From: Providencia alcalifaciens | GTDB taxonomy: Bacteria > Pseudomonadota > Gammaproteobacteria > Enterobacterales > Enterobacteriaceae | DNA length: 64,000 bases | Direction: 5' to 3' | NCBI GenBank assembly: GCA_025961275.1 | Contig: JAOQNJ010000001.1 | Span: forward strand, 4,113,353 to 4,177,352 | In this document: piece by piece, positions 17,813-25,691 of the stretch | Position numbering within the stretch: position 1 is the stretch's first letter | How the letters are laid out: each line of letters starts with the position of its first letter | Program-made: the position numbers and the translations under genes | The notes under the pieces: model-generated | Told to the model about the DNA's origin: nothing | Database searches by the model: none | The model's input: only the letters and a program-made list of their open reading frames with translations

Positions 17813-18520
17813 TTATTCGGTGGTTAGTGCTCTAATTCGCATAGCAATACGTTTTAGATACGTATCAACCCCGACTTTGTGATTAAGCTGTCGTGCTTTT
17901 TCCATGTATGCCGCCGCTTGTTCTAGCGTATCCACACAATCAATTGCACTGGCTTTCGCATCTGCATTGAGATCACTTCTTAGTAAATTCAATGCCGCAA
18001 ATTTGTAGTATTTCGCCCTGATTTTTTCGTGAACTCGCCATTTTTCAGTTACGTTTTTAAATGTCCTTGAAAAATAAGGTTCTATACTGTTTCCGGATTC
18101 ATTTTCCAACGTTGCCCACGCTAAAATAATGTCAGCAACAAGGGCTGGAAATTGACTTCTGATGTTATCGGGGGTGAGCTGTCCCTGCTCAATGGCAATA
18201 TCTGCCCAATCCAACCCCTTGTCGAAATCCCCGACATCAAATAGCCAAATGGTGCAGTAAGCAAATATCGGGTTTCGGTATACTTCACCCTCGGACAAAT
18301 AGCGTTCAGCTGTCGGAATATAGGCGGGCAATAACTCCCGCTTTTTCATTTCCACTCTGTCTGCTGTTGTCGGTTGCTCACGTAGCCGTTTGACATCCCG
18401 CTCAATCGCCCTTGCTTGTAAGTGCATACTGGTACCATCGGCGATAGTAACGGCTTCTTGCCGTTCTAGCTTTTGGCGTAGTTCTACGGCTTGGCGGTGA
18501 CGTTGAGCAGGTGATAGCAT
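17813..18520 (-). CDS. Terminase small subunit (gpM-like)
   Basis: 235 aa. P2 gpM type: SPAQRHRQAVELRQKLERQEA at the N-terminus, ELLPAYIPTAERYLSEG in the middle, then FDKGLDWADIAIEQGQ. Recognises the packaging site and recruits the large subunit. Shares one base with the end of the capsid gene. Confidence 0.9.
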   Translation of the reverse strand: MLSPAQRHRQAVELRQKLERQEAVTIADGTSMHLQARAIERDVKRLREQPTTADRVEMKKRELLPAYIPTAERYLSEGEVYRNPIFAYCTIWLFDVGDFDKGLDWADIAIEQGQLTPDNIRSQFPALVADIILAWATLENESGNSIEPYFSRTFKNVTEKWRVHEKIRAKYYKFAALNLLRSDLNADAKASAIDCVDTLEQAAAYMEKARQLNHKVGVDTYLKRIAMRIRALTTE

Positions 18521-19545
18521 TACTCTACAGTTTCCTTCGGTTCTGACACATTGCCGATGGTCACTGCGTCTTCATCATAAGCCCCGTATAACTCATAATA
18601 CTCAAGCGCATAACCTTCATTACGCAGGTATTTATTTTCAAATTGTTTACGGTCTTCAACAAATTCAGCTTTACGTTGACCCGTACCACGTTGCGTGTAC
18701 AGATGCAAGTTAGATAATGGTGTAACAACCATACGTTTACCCGGCATAAACGGTGGAATAATCGCAGGGCGACCCGCAATGGTGGTTCCCAACATTTGAG
18801 CCGCTATTTTTTCCGTTGGTCGGTCTGCTGCTTGATACAAGCGGTATTGTTCAGCCGCAACCAATTCAGCCCCAACAAGCACCACTAAACGTGGATCATT
18901 GCGGAACTCAGGCGGTATACAGGTATTAACAATATCCGATGCCATTGCATCCAATGATTTAAAATCACCTTTTTCATCAAGCACGACAGGTGTAGTGATA
19001 ACTTGTTTACCACCTTGCCACTGTTTAGCCAGTGCGTGCCAACCGATATTAACGTCTTCGCCATTTGGGAACTTACGTGGATCCGTATTTTCAGCAACGT
19101 GTGTCCCGTTAAAACCGATACGCAGTTGGTCTAACGCAAATGATTTCAGCGTGAACCCTTGCATTTTCTGGAAAAATTCATCTTCACTACCTGAATTCGC
19201 CCATACGGATAATAAGCGCCATTCTAATGCCGCACATGAATCTGTCTCATAAAGTTGGTAGGTATTGCCATCAACACCCAACTTACGAGAAAAACGACCA
19301 TCTTTAACGCGCCCCGTGAAAATCCCCGGATTGCCTGTACTGACTACTTGCCCTTGAAGTTGGTCGACATATTGCAAATTAATCATGCCAAGGAAATCAA
19401 CTTCTTCTAACAGTGCATCACGTAATTGAATTTCTTTCGGCTCAGTAATCGCGAAATAACGCGATACATTATCCGTGCCTGCTTCACTCGCTAACGCAAT
19501 CGCATAATTACGTAGAAACTCACGCGCTTTCAGGTTTAATAACAT
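18520..19545 (-). CDS. Major capsid protein (gpN-like)
   Basis: 341 aa. P2-family capsid: N-terminal LKAREFLRNYAIALASEAG, FLGMINLQYVDQLQGQ, central IPPEFRNDPRLVVLVGAELVA, and ERPAIIPPFMPGK-like segment (GRPAIIPPFMPGKRMVVTPL). HK97-type fold. Follows the scaffold gene by 56 bp. Confidence 0.93.
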   Translation of the reverse strand: MLLNLKAREFLRNYAIALASEAGTDNVSRYFAITEPKEIQLRDALLEEVDFLGMINLQYVDQLQGQVVSTGNPGIFTGRVKDGRFSRKLGVDGNTYQLYETDSCAALEWRLLSVWANSGSEDEFFQKMQGFTLKSFALDQLRIGFNGTHVAENTDPRKFPNGEDVNIGWHALAKQWQGGKQVITTPVVLDEKGDFKSLDAMASDIVNTCIPPEFRNDPRLVVLVGAELVAAEQYRLYQAADRPTEKIAAQMLGTTIAGRPAIIPPFMPGKRMVVTPLSNLHLYTQRGTGQRKAEFVEDRKQFENKYLRNEGYALEYYELYGAYDEDAVTIGNVSEPKETVE

Positions 19546-19601
19546 GGAAATCCCTCTCCTAATTTTTCCAATTTCAATTTTTTAGTTTAATTACAACAGC
19601 A

Positions 19602-20447
19602 TTAAACTAAGTGATTGAAACGTTTTGTTTTATCTTTATCACCGCGTGGGTTTAACTTTGGTAAATTAGTAACTTTTGAATCTAACTTGCTAAAATTACT
19701 AACAATATTTGAAATATTGTCTTTTAACTGTTTGAATTCAACGGTATCAACAACATCTTTAACGGTTTCAATGTCTTCTTGTACCTCTTCAACATCGGTT
19801 TCCGTTGACGTTAGACGCTGTTCAATTGCAATTAGTCGCGTATGGAAATCTTGAAGTGCGTCTTTAATATTTTCTAATGTGACTTCATCGTCAGTGGATG
19901 AACTAGCATCGTTTGAATCTTCAATATTAAAAAAACTTTTCCAACCGCCTTTTTTATCTTTAGCCATTTTTATTTTGTCCTTAAACTGTTTAACTTCATC
20001 GATAACGAGGGGTTTCAGTGAGCCGTATCGATATTGGTTTTTTCCTGATTTAAAGCGTAATCGTGTTGTTCCAACACTTGCAGGGGAGCAAGTAACGCCA
20101 AGCCCTTCTAAATACGTTTTGCCTGTGCCTCTAAAATTTCCATCCGGTGTAAATTCCGCAGAGGTAAATAAAAGCTGACCGTCACGATTCGCTTGTAATA
20201 GATGATGATTTGGACACAGTTGAGCATATAGCCTTAATACCCCATCACTATCTCTTTCAGTCTTTACGGCTAATACTTCGCCCATAGAACCAAAATAACG
20301 CTCATGCTCAGGCCAAATACAGGCTGTATATAAATTAGGGTCATAAAGTTCAGCGGATTCTTCTAGCCAATGAGCATCAATTCTACGTCCATCGACAGTA
20401 TCACCCTCTGTAGCTATACACAGCCAATTCGTCATTAATTGCGACAT
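19602..20447 (-). CDS. Capsid scaffolding protein/protease (gpO-like)
   Basis: 281 aa. P2 gpO type serine protease plus scaffold: DAHWLEESAELYDPNLYTA with IWPEHERYFGSMGEVLA carries the presumed catalytic His, and GLGVTCSPASVGTTRLRF the Ser. The C-terminal half is a coiled coil (LIAIEQRLTSTETDVEEVQE) that acts as scaffold. First gene of the leftward late operon. Confidence 0.9.
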   Translation of the reverse strand: MSQLMTNWLCIATEGDTVDGRRIDAHWLEESAELYDPNLYTACIWPEHERYFGSMGEVLAVKTERDSDGVLRLYAQLCPNHHLLQANRDGQLLFTSAEFTPDGNFRGTGKTYLEGLGVTCSPASVGTTRLRFKSGKNQYRYGSLKPLVIDEVKQFKDKIKMAKDKKGGWKSFFNIEDSNDASSSTDDEVTLENIKDALQDFHTRLIAIEQRLTSTETDVEEVQEDIETVKDVVDTVEFKQLKDNISNIVSNFSKLDSKVTNLPKLNPRGDKDKTKRFNHLV

Positions 20448-20561
20448 ATTTACATGTTGCTCCCATCCGTGGGTTTATTGCTTCCATTTCGTTAGGTTTT
20501 AGTATCGCCCACATTTTTTTTACTTTCGACAAGTTCGATTCGGTTATAAACGCTTTGCCGA
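20448..20561. promoter_or_regulatory. Divergent late promoter region
   Basis: The intergenic gap separates leftward scaffold/capsid genes from rightward terminase/portal genes, matching the divergent P2 late promoters that need Ogr. I could not find a clear TGT-N12-ACA activator box by eye, so exact promoters are not placed. Confidence 0.5.
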
Positions 20562-22397
20562 ATGCGGGTTAATGCTAGACGCATCGGAGCACGTCACAAT
20601 GCATCTACTATGGCTAAATACACGGATACAAAAATACAGGTCGCTAAATCGTTATATTTGCGACGCTATACTCCAGCGGAAATCGCGGAGGAATTAAGCC
20701 TGCCCAACAGACGGATCGTTTACTACTGGGCGGAAAAATGGAATTGGGCTGATATGCTCAGTCATGAAAGTGTGATTGAAGCAATTAACCGTCGTATCGC
20801 TTTATTGAGCGAGCGAAATAAAAAAACAGAACTTGAATTAGATGAATTAGACCGATTAATTGCTAGCCACGTTAAATTAATGGCGCAAGCGAATAAGCAC
20901 GCGGAAAAAATGGCGTCTTTAAAAACGCAATTATCGGATATGGAAGGCCGCGGCGATTATGTTTCAGATGATAACGGCGAGCCAAAGAAAAAGAAAAAAT
21001 ACCGTAAAAATGATATTTCCAGTATCACCGCCGAAGACTTTCAAAAATTTGCTGACGAAATGTTATTTGGTTATCAAAAACATTTACGGGCAAATATCAC
21101 CAAGTCTGTGAGAAATATTCTAAAAAGCCGCCAAATCGGTGCGACATGGTATTTTGCTTTTGAAGCATTTGAAGACGCGGTACTAACAGGCAAACCACAA
21201 TTATTCCTTTCGGCATCTAAGCCACAGGCCGAAGTTTTCCGATCATACATTGTCAACATTGCAGAGAAATTTTTCGGGATCACATTAACAGGCAATCCAA
21301 TCCGTTTAAGTAATGGCGCTGAGTTACGTTTTTTATCCACCAATAAAAACACAGCTCAATCATATTCAGGTCATTTATATTGTGACGAATATTTCTGGGT
21401 ACCGGACTTCAAGAGATTTAATGAAGTTTCATCAGCGATGGCAACACATGACCATTGGAGAACTACCTATTTTTCAACGCCTAGTACCAAAGTTCATCCC
21501 GCGTATCCTTTCTGGACGGGTGACGAATGGCGAGGAAATGACCCCAAACGTAAGAAGGTGATTTTTCCAGAGTTTAATGAGCTAAGAGATGGCGGGCGAG
21601 ATTGTCCAGACGGGCAGTGGCGTTATGTTATCACTCTTGAAGACGCCATAAAAGGTGGGTTTAACTTAGCGAGCATAGATAGGCTTAGAAACAAATATAA
21701 CCCAGATTCATTTAACATGTTGTTTATGTGCGTGTTTATTGATAGTGGCGCATCTGTGTTTAAGTATGACGCGTTACATAAATGCGGTGTTGATGTGAAT
21801 TTATGGGAAGACCATAAACCTGATGACGCGCGCCCATTTGGTAACCGTGAAGTATGGGGAGGTTATGACCCTGCACGTTCTGGTGACACATCAACGTTTG
21901 TGATTGTTGCACCGCCAATGATGGTACCGGAAGTATTTAGAGTATTGGCGACGTTTTACTGGCAGGGCTTTAGCTGGCGACATCAGGCCAAGTTGATTGA
22001 AGACCTAACAAAAAAATACCGCTTTACCCATATTGGTATAGATACAACGGGTATAGGTCAGTCAGTTTATGAAATGGTGCAAGATTTCGCACCACGGATC
22101 ACACAGCCCATTCTTTATAGTCTGCAAATGAAAACCCAGCTTGTCATGAAAATGATAGATATCGTTGATGAGCAACGTATTGAGTGGGATATAGATCAGA
22201 AAGAAATCCCCGCATCGTTTTTATGTATTCGACATACAACTACAGCAAAAGGTGGGGCGATGACATTTGTCGCAGATAGAACACAAGAAACAGGCCATGC
22301 CGATGTTTTCTGGGCAACTGCGCATGCTGTGATTAAAGAACCACTTAATACGGACAAAAAACGTAAATCAAGATATCAATTTTCTAAGGCCGCATAA
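20562..22397 (+). CDS. Terminase large subunit, ATPase and nuclease (gpP-like)
   Basis: 611 aa from the first ATG; ATG at 20610 (MAKYTDTKIQV) is an alternative start and neither has a strong binding site. N-terminal HTH-like region (YTPAEIAEELSLPNRR). The ATPase has the P2-type Walker A variant KSRQIGATWYF near residue 189 and Walker B LYCDEYFWV near 270. The nuclease acidic residues are in GGYDPARSGDTSTF, HIGIDTTGIGQ and HADVFWATAHA. Pumps DNA into the prohead and cuts cos. Confidence 0.93.
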   Translation: MRVNARRIGARHNASTMAKYTDTKIQVAKSLYLRRYTPAEIAEELSLPNRRIVYYWAEKWNWADMLSHESVIEAINRRIALLSERNKKTELELDELDRLIASHVKLMAQANKHAEKMASLKTQLSDMEGRGDYVSDDNGEPKKKKKYRKNDISSITAEDFQKFADEMLFGYQKHLRANITKSVRNILKSRQIGATWYFAFEAFEDAVLTGKPQLFLSASKPQAEVFRSYIVNIAEKFFGITLTGNPIRLSNGAELRFLSTNKNTAQSYSGHLYCDEYFWVPDFKRFNEVSSAMATHDHWRTTYFSTPSTKVHPAYPFWTGDEWRGNDPKRKKVIFPEFNELRDGGRDCPDGQWRYVITLEDAIKGGFNLASIDRLRNKYNPDSFNMLFMCVFIDSGASVFKYDALHKCGVDVNLWEDHKPDDARPFGNREVWGGYDPARSGDTSTFVIVAPPMMVPEVFRVLATFYWQGFSWRHQAKLIEDLTKKYRFTHIGIDTTGIGQSVYEMVQDFAPRITQPILYSLQMKTQLVMKMIDIVDEQRIEWDIDQKEIPASFLCIRHTTTAKGGAMTFVADRTQETGHADVFWATAHAVIKEPLNTDKKRKSRYQFSKAA

Positions 22398-23144
22398 TGA
22401 AAAAGAAACGGAATTCAAATAATCAAATGGTGCAATCAAAAAAAGCACCATCAAAAGGGTTTAGTATCACACTAGGTAAGCCCACGCCCATATTAACGAC
22501 GCATACTGACTATAAAAATATCTGGTATGACAACGAGTTTGATCACTGGACGCCGCCGATAGACCGTGAAGCACTCGCCCAACTCGTTAATTTAAATGGG
22601 CAACATGGCGGCGTTCTCTACGCCCGTCATAATATGGTGACGAGTGATTATATCGGCGGTGGCCTAACGCATGAGCAATTAAAAGCGGCTGTCTTTAATT
22701 ATTTTTTGTTCGGTGATGTAGCTATTTTAAAAATGCGCAATGGCTGGGGTGAAATTATCGGATTGGAAATTTTACCCTCACTTTATTTACGTAGGCGTAA
22801 AGATGGTGATTTTGTCATTTTACAAGAGGGTGAACCGCTGGTTTATACGCCTGACGAAATTATTTACATCAAAATGTATGACCCACAACAGCAAGTCTAC
22901 GGTTTACCGGATTATATTGGCGGTATTCATGCGGCTTTACTAAATAGTGAGGCCACTATTTTTCGTCGTCGTTATTACCATAATGGTGCACACACTGGCG
23001 GGATGATTTACTGTAATGACCCGAATATGACCGACGAAGTAGAAGAAGAAATTATTCAAAAGCTCAGCCAAAGTAGGGGAATCGGCAATTTTGAAACGAT
23101 GTTTGTCAGTGTGCCAAATGGTGACCCTGTTCTGCGCAACTAAA

Positions 23145-23969
23145 TCAGGACACTTTTCTTAAGGAATTTTGTTCATACTCAATTGGGGACAGATCACCGT
23201 TGGCAGTATGAAACCTTTCTAGGTTGTAATAGCGCATATACGCGATAACATCTTCTTTCATCTGTTTCCGAGTCGGCTGAGGGATTTTCAGTACCCAATC
23301 GTGTTTTAAACTGCCAAAAAATCGTTCTACAACGGCGTTATCCCAACAGGCTCCAACATCACCCATGCTTGCCCTAATACCATAGCTTGTTAGCAAGCGG
23401 CGATATCGCTTACTCGTATATTGAGAGCCTCTATCACTATGAAAGACTAAGCCTTTTTCGGGCTGGCGTAAGTTATACGCTTTCATCAAGGCTTTACTGA
23501 CTAAATCTGCCGTCATTCGTTTATCGATATGCCAACCCACAATACGGCGTGAGTATAAGTCCATCACGATGGCTAAATACATCCAGCCTTCCCCTGTTTT
23601 TAAATAGGTCACATCACCCGCCCACACTTCGTTAGGTGCGTGAGGATTAAAATTTTGATTGAGCAAATTATCGGCTACGGCATCACTGTGTTTGCGTTTT
23701 GTGGTGACTTTGTAAGCAACGCGCTGAGTGACGACTAGGCCAAGCTGAGCCATTAGCTTTTGAACGCCATAAGCACTCACGCTAAAGCCCTCTTTGCATA
23801 ACCGTTTACGTAACGTTCTATAACCTAAGCTATTTCGACTCTGTTCAAAGATAGCTTTGGCTCTGCGGTACAGGCTAAGTTGTTCTGCGGTGATCAATTT
23901 TGCTGGGCGTTTAAGCCAAGCATAGTAGGCAGAACGACTTATTTTCATTAACTTGCAGAGCTTCAGCAC
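23145..23969 (-). CDS. IS3-family transposase OrfB, copy 1
   Basis: 274 aa rve-type integrase core with the DDE triad: Asp in VWAGDVTYL, Asp in FHSDRGSQYT, Glu in NAVVERFFGSLKHDW. N-terminal HTH_21-like stretch (ISRSAYYAWLKRP). The frame is open upstream of this ATG to the orfA slippery run, so the active form is the OrfAB fusion made by -1 frameshifting. Sequence type resembles the IS51/IS150 branches of IS3. Confidence 0.93.
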   Translation of the reverse strand: MLKLCKLMKISRSAYYAWLKRPAKLITAEQLSLYRRAKAIFEQSRNSLGYRTLRKRLCKEGFSVSAYGVQKLMAQLGLVVTQRVAYKVTTKRKHSDAVADNLLNQNFNPHAPNEVWAGDVTYLKTGEGWMYLAIVMDLYSRRIVGWHIDKRMTADLVSKALMKAYNLRQPEKGLVFHSDRGSQYTSKRYRRLLTSYGIRASMGDVGACWDNAVVERFFGSLKHDWVLKIPQPTRKQMKEDVIAYMRYYNLERFHTANGDLSPIEYEQNSLRKVS

Positions 23970-24007
23970 GGGAAACTGTGAAGATAATTGCTTAATCGTT
24001 TTAAACG

Positions 24008-24295
24008 CTACTTGGTTTCCTTTAGCAGGAGGGCGCTGGCTTTTTTTAGGATCTCTTTCTCCATCCTAAGTTCTTTATTTTCTTTTCGAAGCCTTAATAG
24101 CTCAGCTCTCTCATCGGCATTCAAGCTGCTACCGGATTGTTCAGCATCGAATTTTGCTTTCCAGTTATAAAGTAATTTATCGGTGATCCCTAATGAAGCT
24201 GCCGCTTTTGGGACGCTATAACCTTGTTCGGTGACTAATGCGACCGCTTCTTGCTTAAACTCAGTAGTGTAAAACCTGTTTGTTCGTTTTTTCAT
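24008..24295 (-). CDS. IS3-family OrfA, copy 1
   Basis: 95 aa. HTH DNA-binding protein (FYTTEFKQEAVALVTEQGYS, AAASLGITDKLLYNWKAKF) with a leucine-zipper-like coiled coil (LRLRKENKELRMEKEILKK). Near its end the run AAAAAAAG is the -1 frameshift signal leading into orfB. Binds the inverted repeats. Confidence 0.93.
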   Translation of the reverse strand: MKKRTNRFYTTEFKQEAVALVTEQGYSVPKAAASLGITDKLLYNWKAKFDAEQSGSSLNADERAELLRLRKENKELRMEKEILKKASALLLKETK

Positions 24296-24716
24296 TTAAC
24301 ACCTCAATAATTGGATTATATTCCATTATTAAAGTGTCCTGTTTGATTAAAGCAGATCACCCTGACGGTATTAAATTTATTCCAGTTGGTGATATTTCCG
24401 CTAATGATGAATTTAGCAATGTCAAAAGTATTAGTGCGCAAGATGTGCTTAATGCTCATCGTTTCCCCGCTGGCCTTGCTGGCATTATCCCCGGCTTAGG
24501 TTCTGGCGGCTTAGGCGACCCATTAAAAGCAAGGGAAGCGTACCGACAAGATGAGGTTATTCCTGTGCAAAATCTTTTTATGAATGCCATTAATGCCGAA
24601 ATAGGTAGGAATGAAGCATTAAAACTGAACTTTCGTCAAAATATCAGCACAGGAAATGAATAATGTTTAAAAATAGGGTAAAATTAAAGCGTTATCAACA
24701 ATCGGAGCGCTGGAAC

Positions 24717-24980
24717 ATGCAAGTGTTAAAAATATTCTGCCCAATTTGCGGCCAACGCGCGACAATTCGCAAATCAAACAGAAAACATCGTGAAATTTCA
24801 GATCTTTATTGTGCATGTAATGATGTTGAATGCGGTCATACTTACGTTTTAAATCTGACGTTCAGTCATACAATAAGCCCAAGCGCACATTCAGATGATT
24901 TAATTCAATCTATGATTGAGAACTTTAACCCTCAACAGCGCCAATTGGCTTTAGGGCTATTAAAATCCGGTACCATGTGA
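24717..24980 (+). CDS. Ogr/Delta-type zinc-finger late activator
   Basis: 87 aa from the ATG preceded by GGAG; an earlier in-frame ATG at 24663 overlaps the portal stop and would add 18 residues. The zinc ligands are CPICG and CNDVECG, spaced as in P2 Ogr and P4 Delta, followed by HTYVLNLTFSHTISPS, the conserved Ogr end. Activates late promoters with RNA polymerase alpha. Placed after portal, not next to att as in P2. Confidence 0.85.
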   Translation: MQVLKIFCPICGQRATIRKSNRKHREISDLYCACNDVECGHTYVLNLTFSHTISPSAHSDDLIQSMIENFNPQQRQLALGLLKSGTM

Positions 24981-25187
24981 TTTTTTCATATCGATAGGGC
25001 TGCTTTCTAGTAGCCTAATTTTTTTATTATTTTTATTTGATATTTCTTCTCTCGCATCATCTGCAATGTCTGTAATCAGTGTTAGCACAACTTGGCGCTC
25101 GTAATCATTACAAACTTCTAAACTACCCAATTTAGCAATAACGCTAATACGTTCAAACGCAACGGACTCATATAAAAAATCACTCAT
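24960..25187 (-). CDS. Small SOS-controlled protein, candidate antirepressor (Tum-like position)
   Basis: 75 aa from ATG at 25187 (MSDFLYESVAFERIS); ATG at 25202 is an alternative. No family recognised; mixed helical, with two Cys-free halves and a basic end. A perfect LexA box lies about 20 bp upstream, so it should be expressed on DNA damage. In phage 186, whose CI type this prophage has, the LexA-controlled gene tum encodes an antirepressor. The 3' end overlaps the Ogr-like gene by 21 nt, convergent. Confidence 0.6.
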   Translation of the reverse strand: MSDFLYESVAFERISVIAKLGSLEVCNDYERQVVLTLITDIADDAREEISNKNNKKIRLLESSPIDMKKSHGTGF

Positions 25188-25207
25188 ATTCAAATATCTC
25201 ATCTGTA

Positions 25208-25227
25208 TACTGTGGATATATACAGTA
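25208..25227. promoter_or_regulatory. LexA operator (SOS box)
   Basis: TACTGTGGATATATACAGTA fits the LexA consensus CTGT-N8-ACAG perfectly, including the flanking TA pairs. It lies directly upstream of the leftward small gene starting at 25187. Confidence 0.88.
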
Positions 25228-25286
25228 TATATAAATATTGCTTTTTGGAAACCCTATAAAGGAAAATAATAAAAAAATATTTATAA

Positions 25287-25691
25287 TTATAGGGTTACAT
25301 AATCTTTTTGTGATTTACCGCTTTTGTGACATGTCACGTTCATTTTTATTCTTGCAAGACTTAAAGAAAACTCATTGTGTCCTTTTGTTAGCCAGCACTC
25401 AGAATCACCAGCGAGGCAACATTCAGTCACTGGCAAATTATCACCACATTTTTTGTAGCTAGATTTTGATAACTCTTCAAGCTGTTTATTCAGTCGCTCA
25501 GCGTCTTGGCGTATCAGTAACTGAATATACTCGCCAACTTCGTAGGGGTTTTTCCCTGGTCTACGTAATGCACAATTTTTCTTCAACATTTCCAACTCTT
25601 GAGCATCAACAATTAGCTCAAATTTAGTTTCTCTACTCTCTTTTTGTCGTTTACGTTGAGCTGCTTTGCGTTCTGCTGCTGTCATTGCCAT
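25287..25691 (-). CDS. Phage protein with basic helical N-terminus, unknown function
   Basis: 134 aa. Starts with MAMTAAERKAAQRKRQKESRETK and a segment like ribbon-helix-helix or small DNA-binding proteins (FELIVDAQELEMLKKN), then a Cys-containing region (CGDNLPVTECCLAGDSECW). Overlaps the end of replication gene A by 41 nt. Found in this place in related enterobacterial P2-like prophages as far as I recall; role unknown. Its last codons cover the second GTGACATGTCAC palindrome. Confidence 0.6.
   Translation of the reverse strand: MAMTAAERKAAQRKRQKESRETKFELIVDAQELEMLKKNCALRRPGKNPYEVGEYIQLLIRQDAERLNKQLEELSKSSYKKCGDNLPVTECCLAGDSECWLTKGHNEFSLSLARIKMNVTCHKSGKSQKDYVTL

Larger units (their letters stand above)
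23128..24359 (-). mobile_element. IS3-family element, copy 1 (1232 bp)
   Basis: Ends are imperfect inverted repeats: TGATCTGC..CAGGACACTTT at the orfA side and TGTTCTGC..CAGGACACTTT at the orfB side. Flanked by a 3-bp duplication CCC (23125-23127 and 24360-24362). Carries orfA and orfB with an A7G slippery run. Two more copies lie at 36512-37743 and 55381-56611. Confidence 0.93.
22397..24663 (+). pseudogene. Portal protein (gpQ-like) split by IS3-family insertion
   Basis: N-terminal part 22397-23127 and C-terminal part 24363-24663 rejoin in frame (VPNGD + PDGIKFIPVGDIS) when the IS and one copy of the CCC duplication are removed, giving 343 residues, the normal gpQ length. Motifs: YKNIWYDNEFDHWTPPIDRE, GLPDYIGGIHAALLNSEAT, and C-terminal HRFPAGLAGIIPGLGSGGLG. 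Start overlaps the terminase stop. No other lesion is seen, so the insertion is recent. The 12-subunit portal is needed for packaging. Confidence 0.93.

Noticed and set aside
20448-20561. Ogr boxes (TGT-N12-ACA)
   Set aside because: No copy with correct spacing could be found by eye, although the activator and promoter location are expected.
25203-25290. cos packaging site
   Set aside because: The place between replication and portal/activator genes is right for P2-group cos, but I could see no sequence resembling known P2/186 cos, and the palindrome here is explained by LexA.
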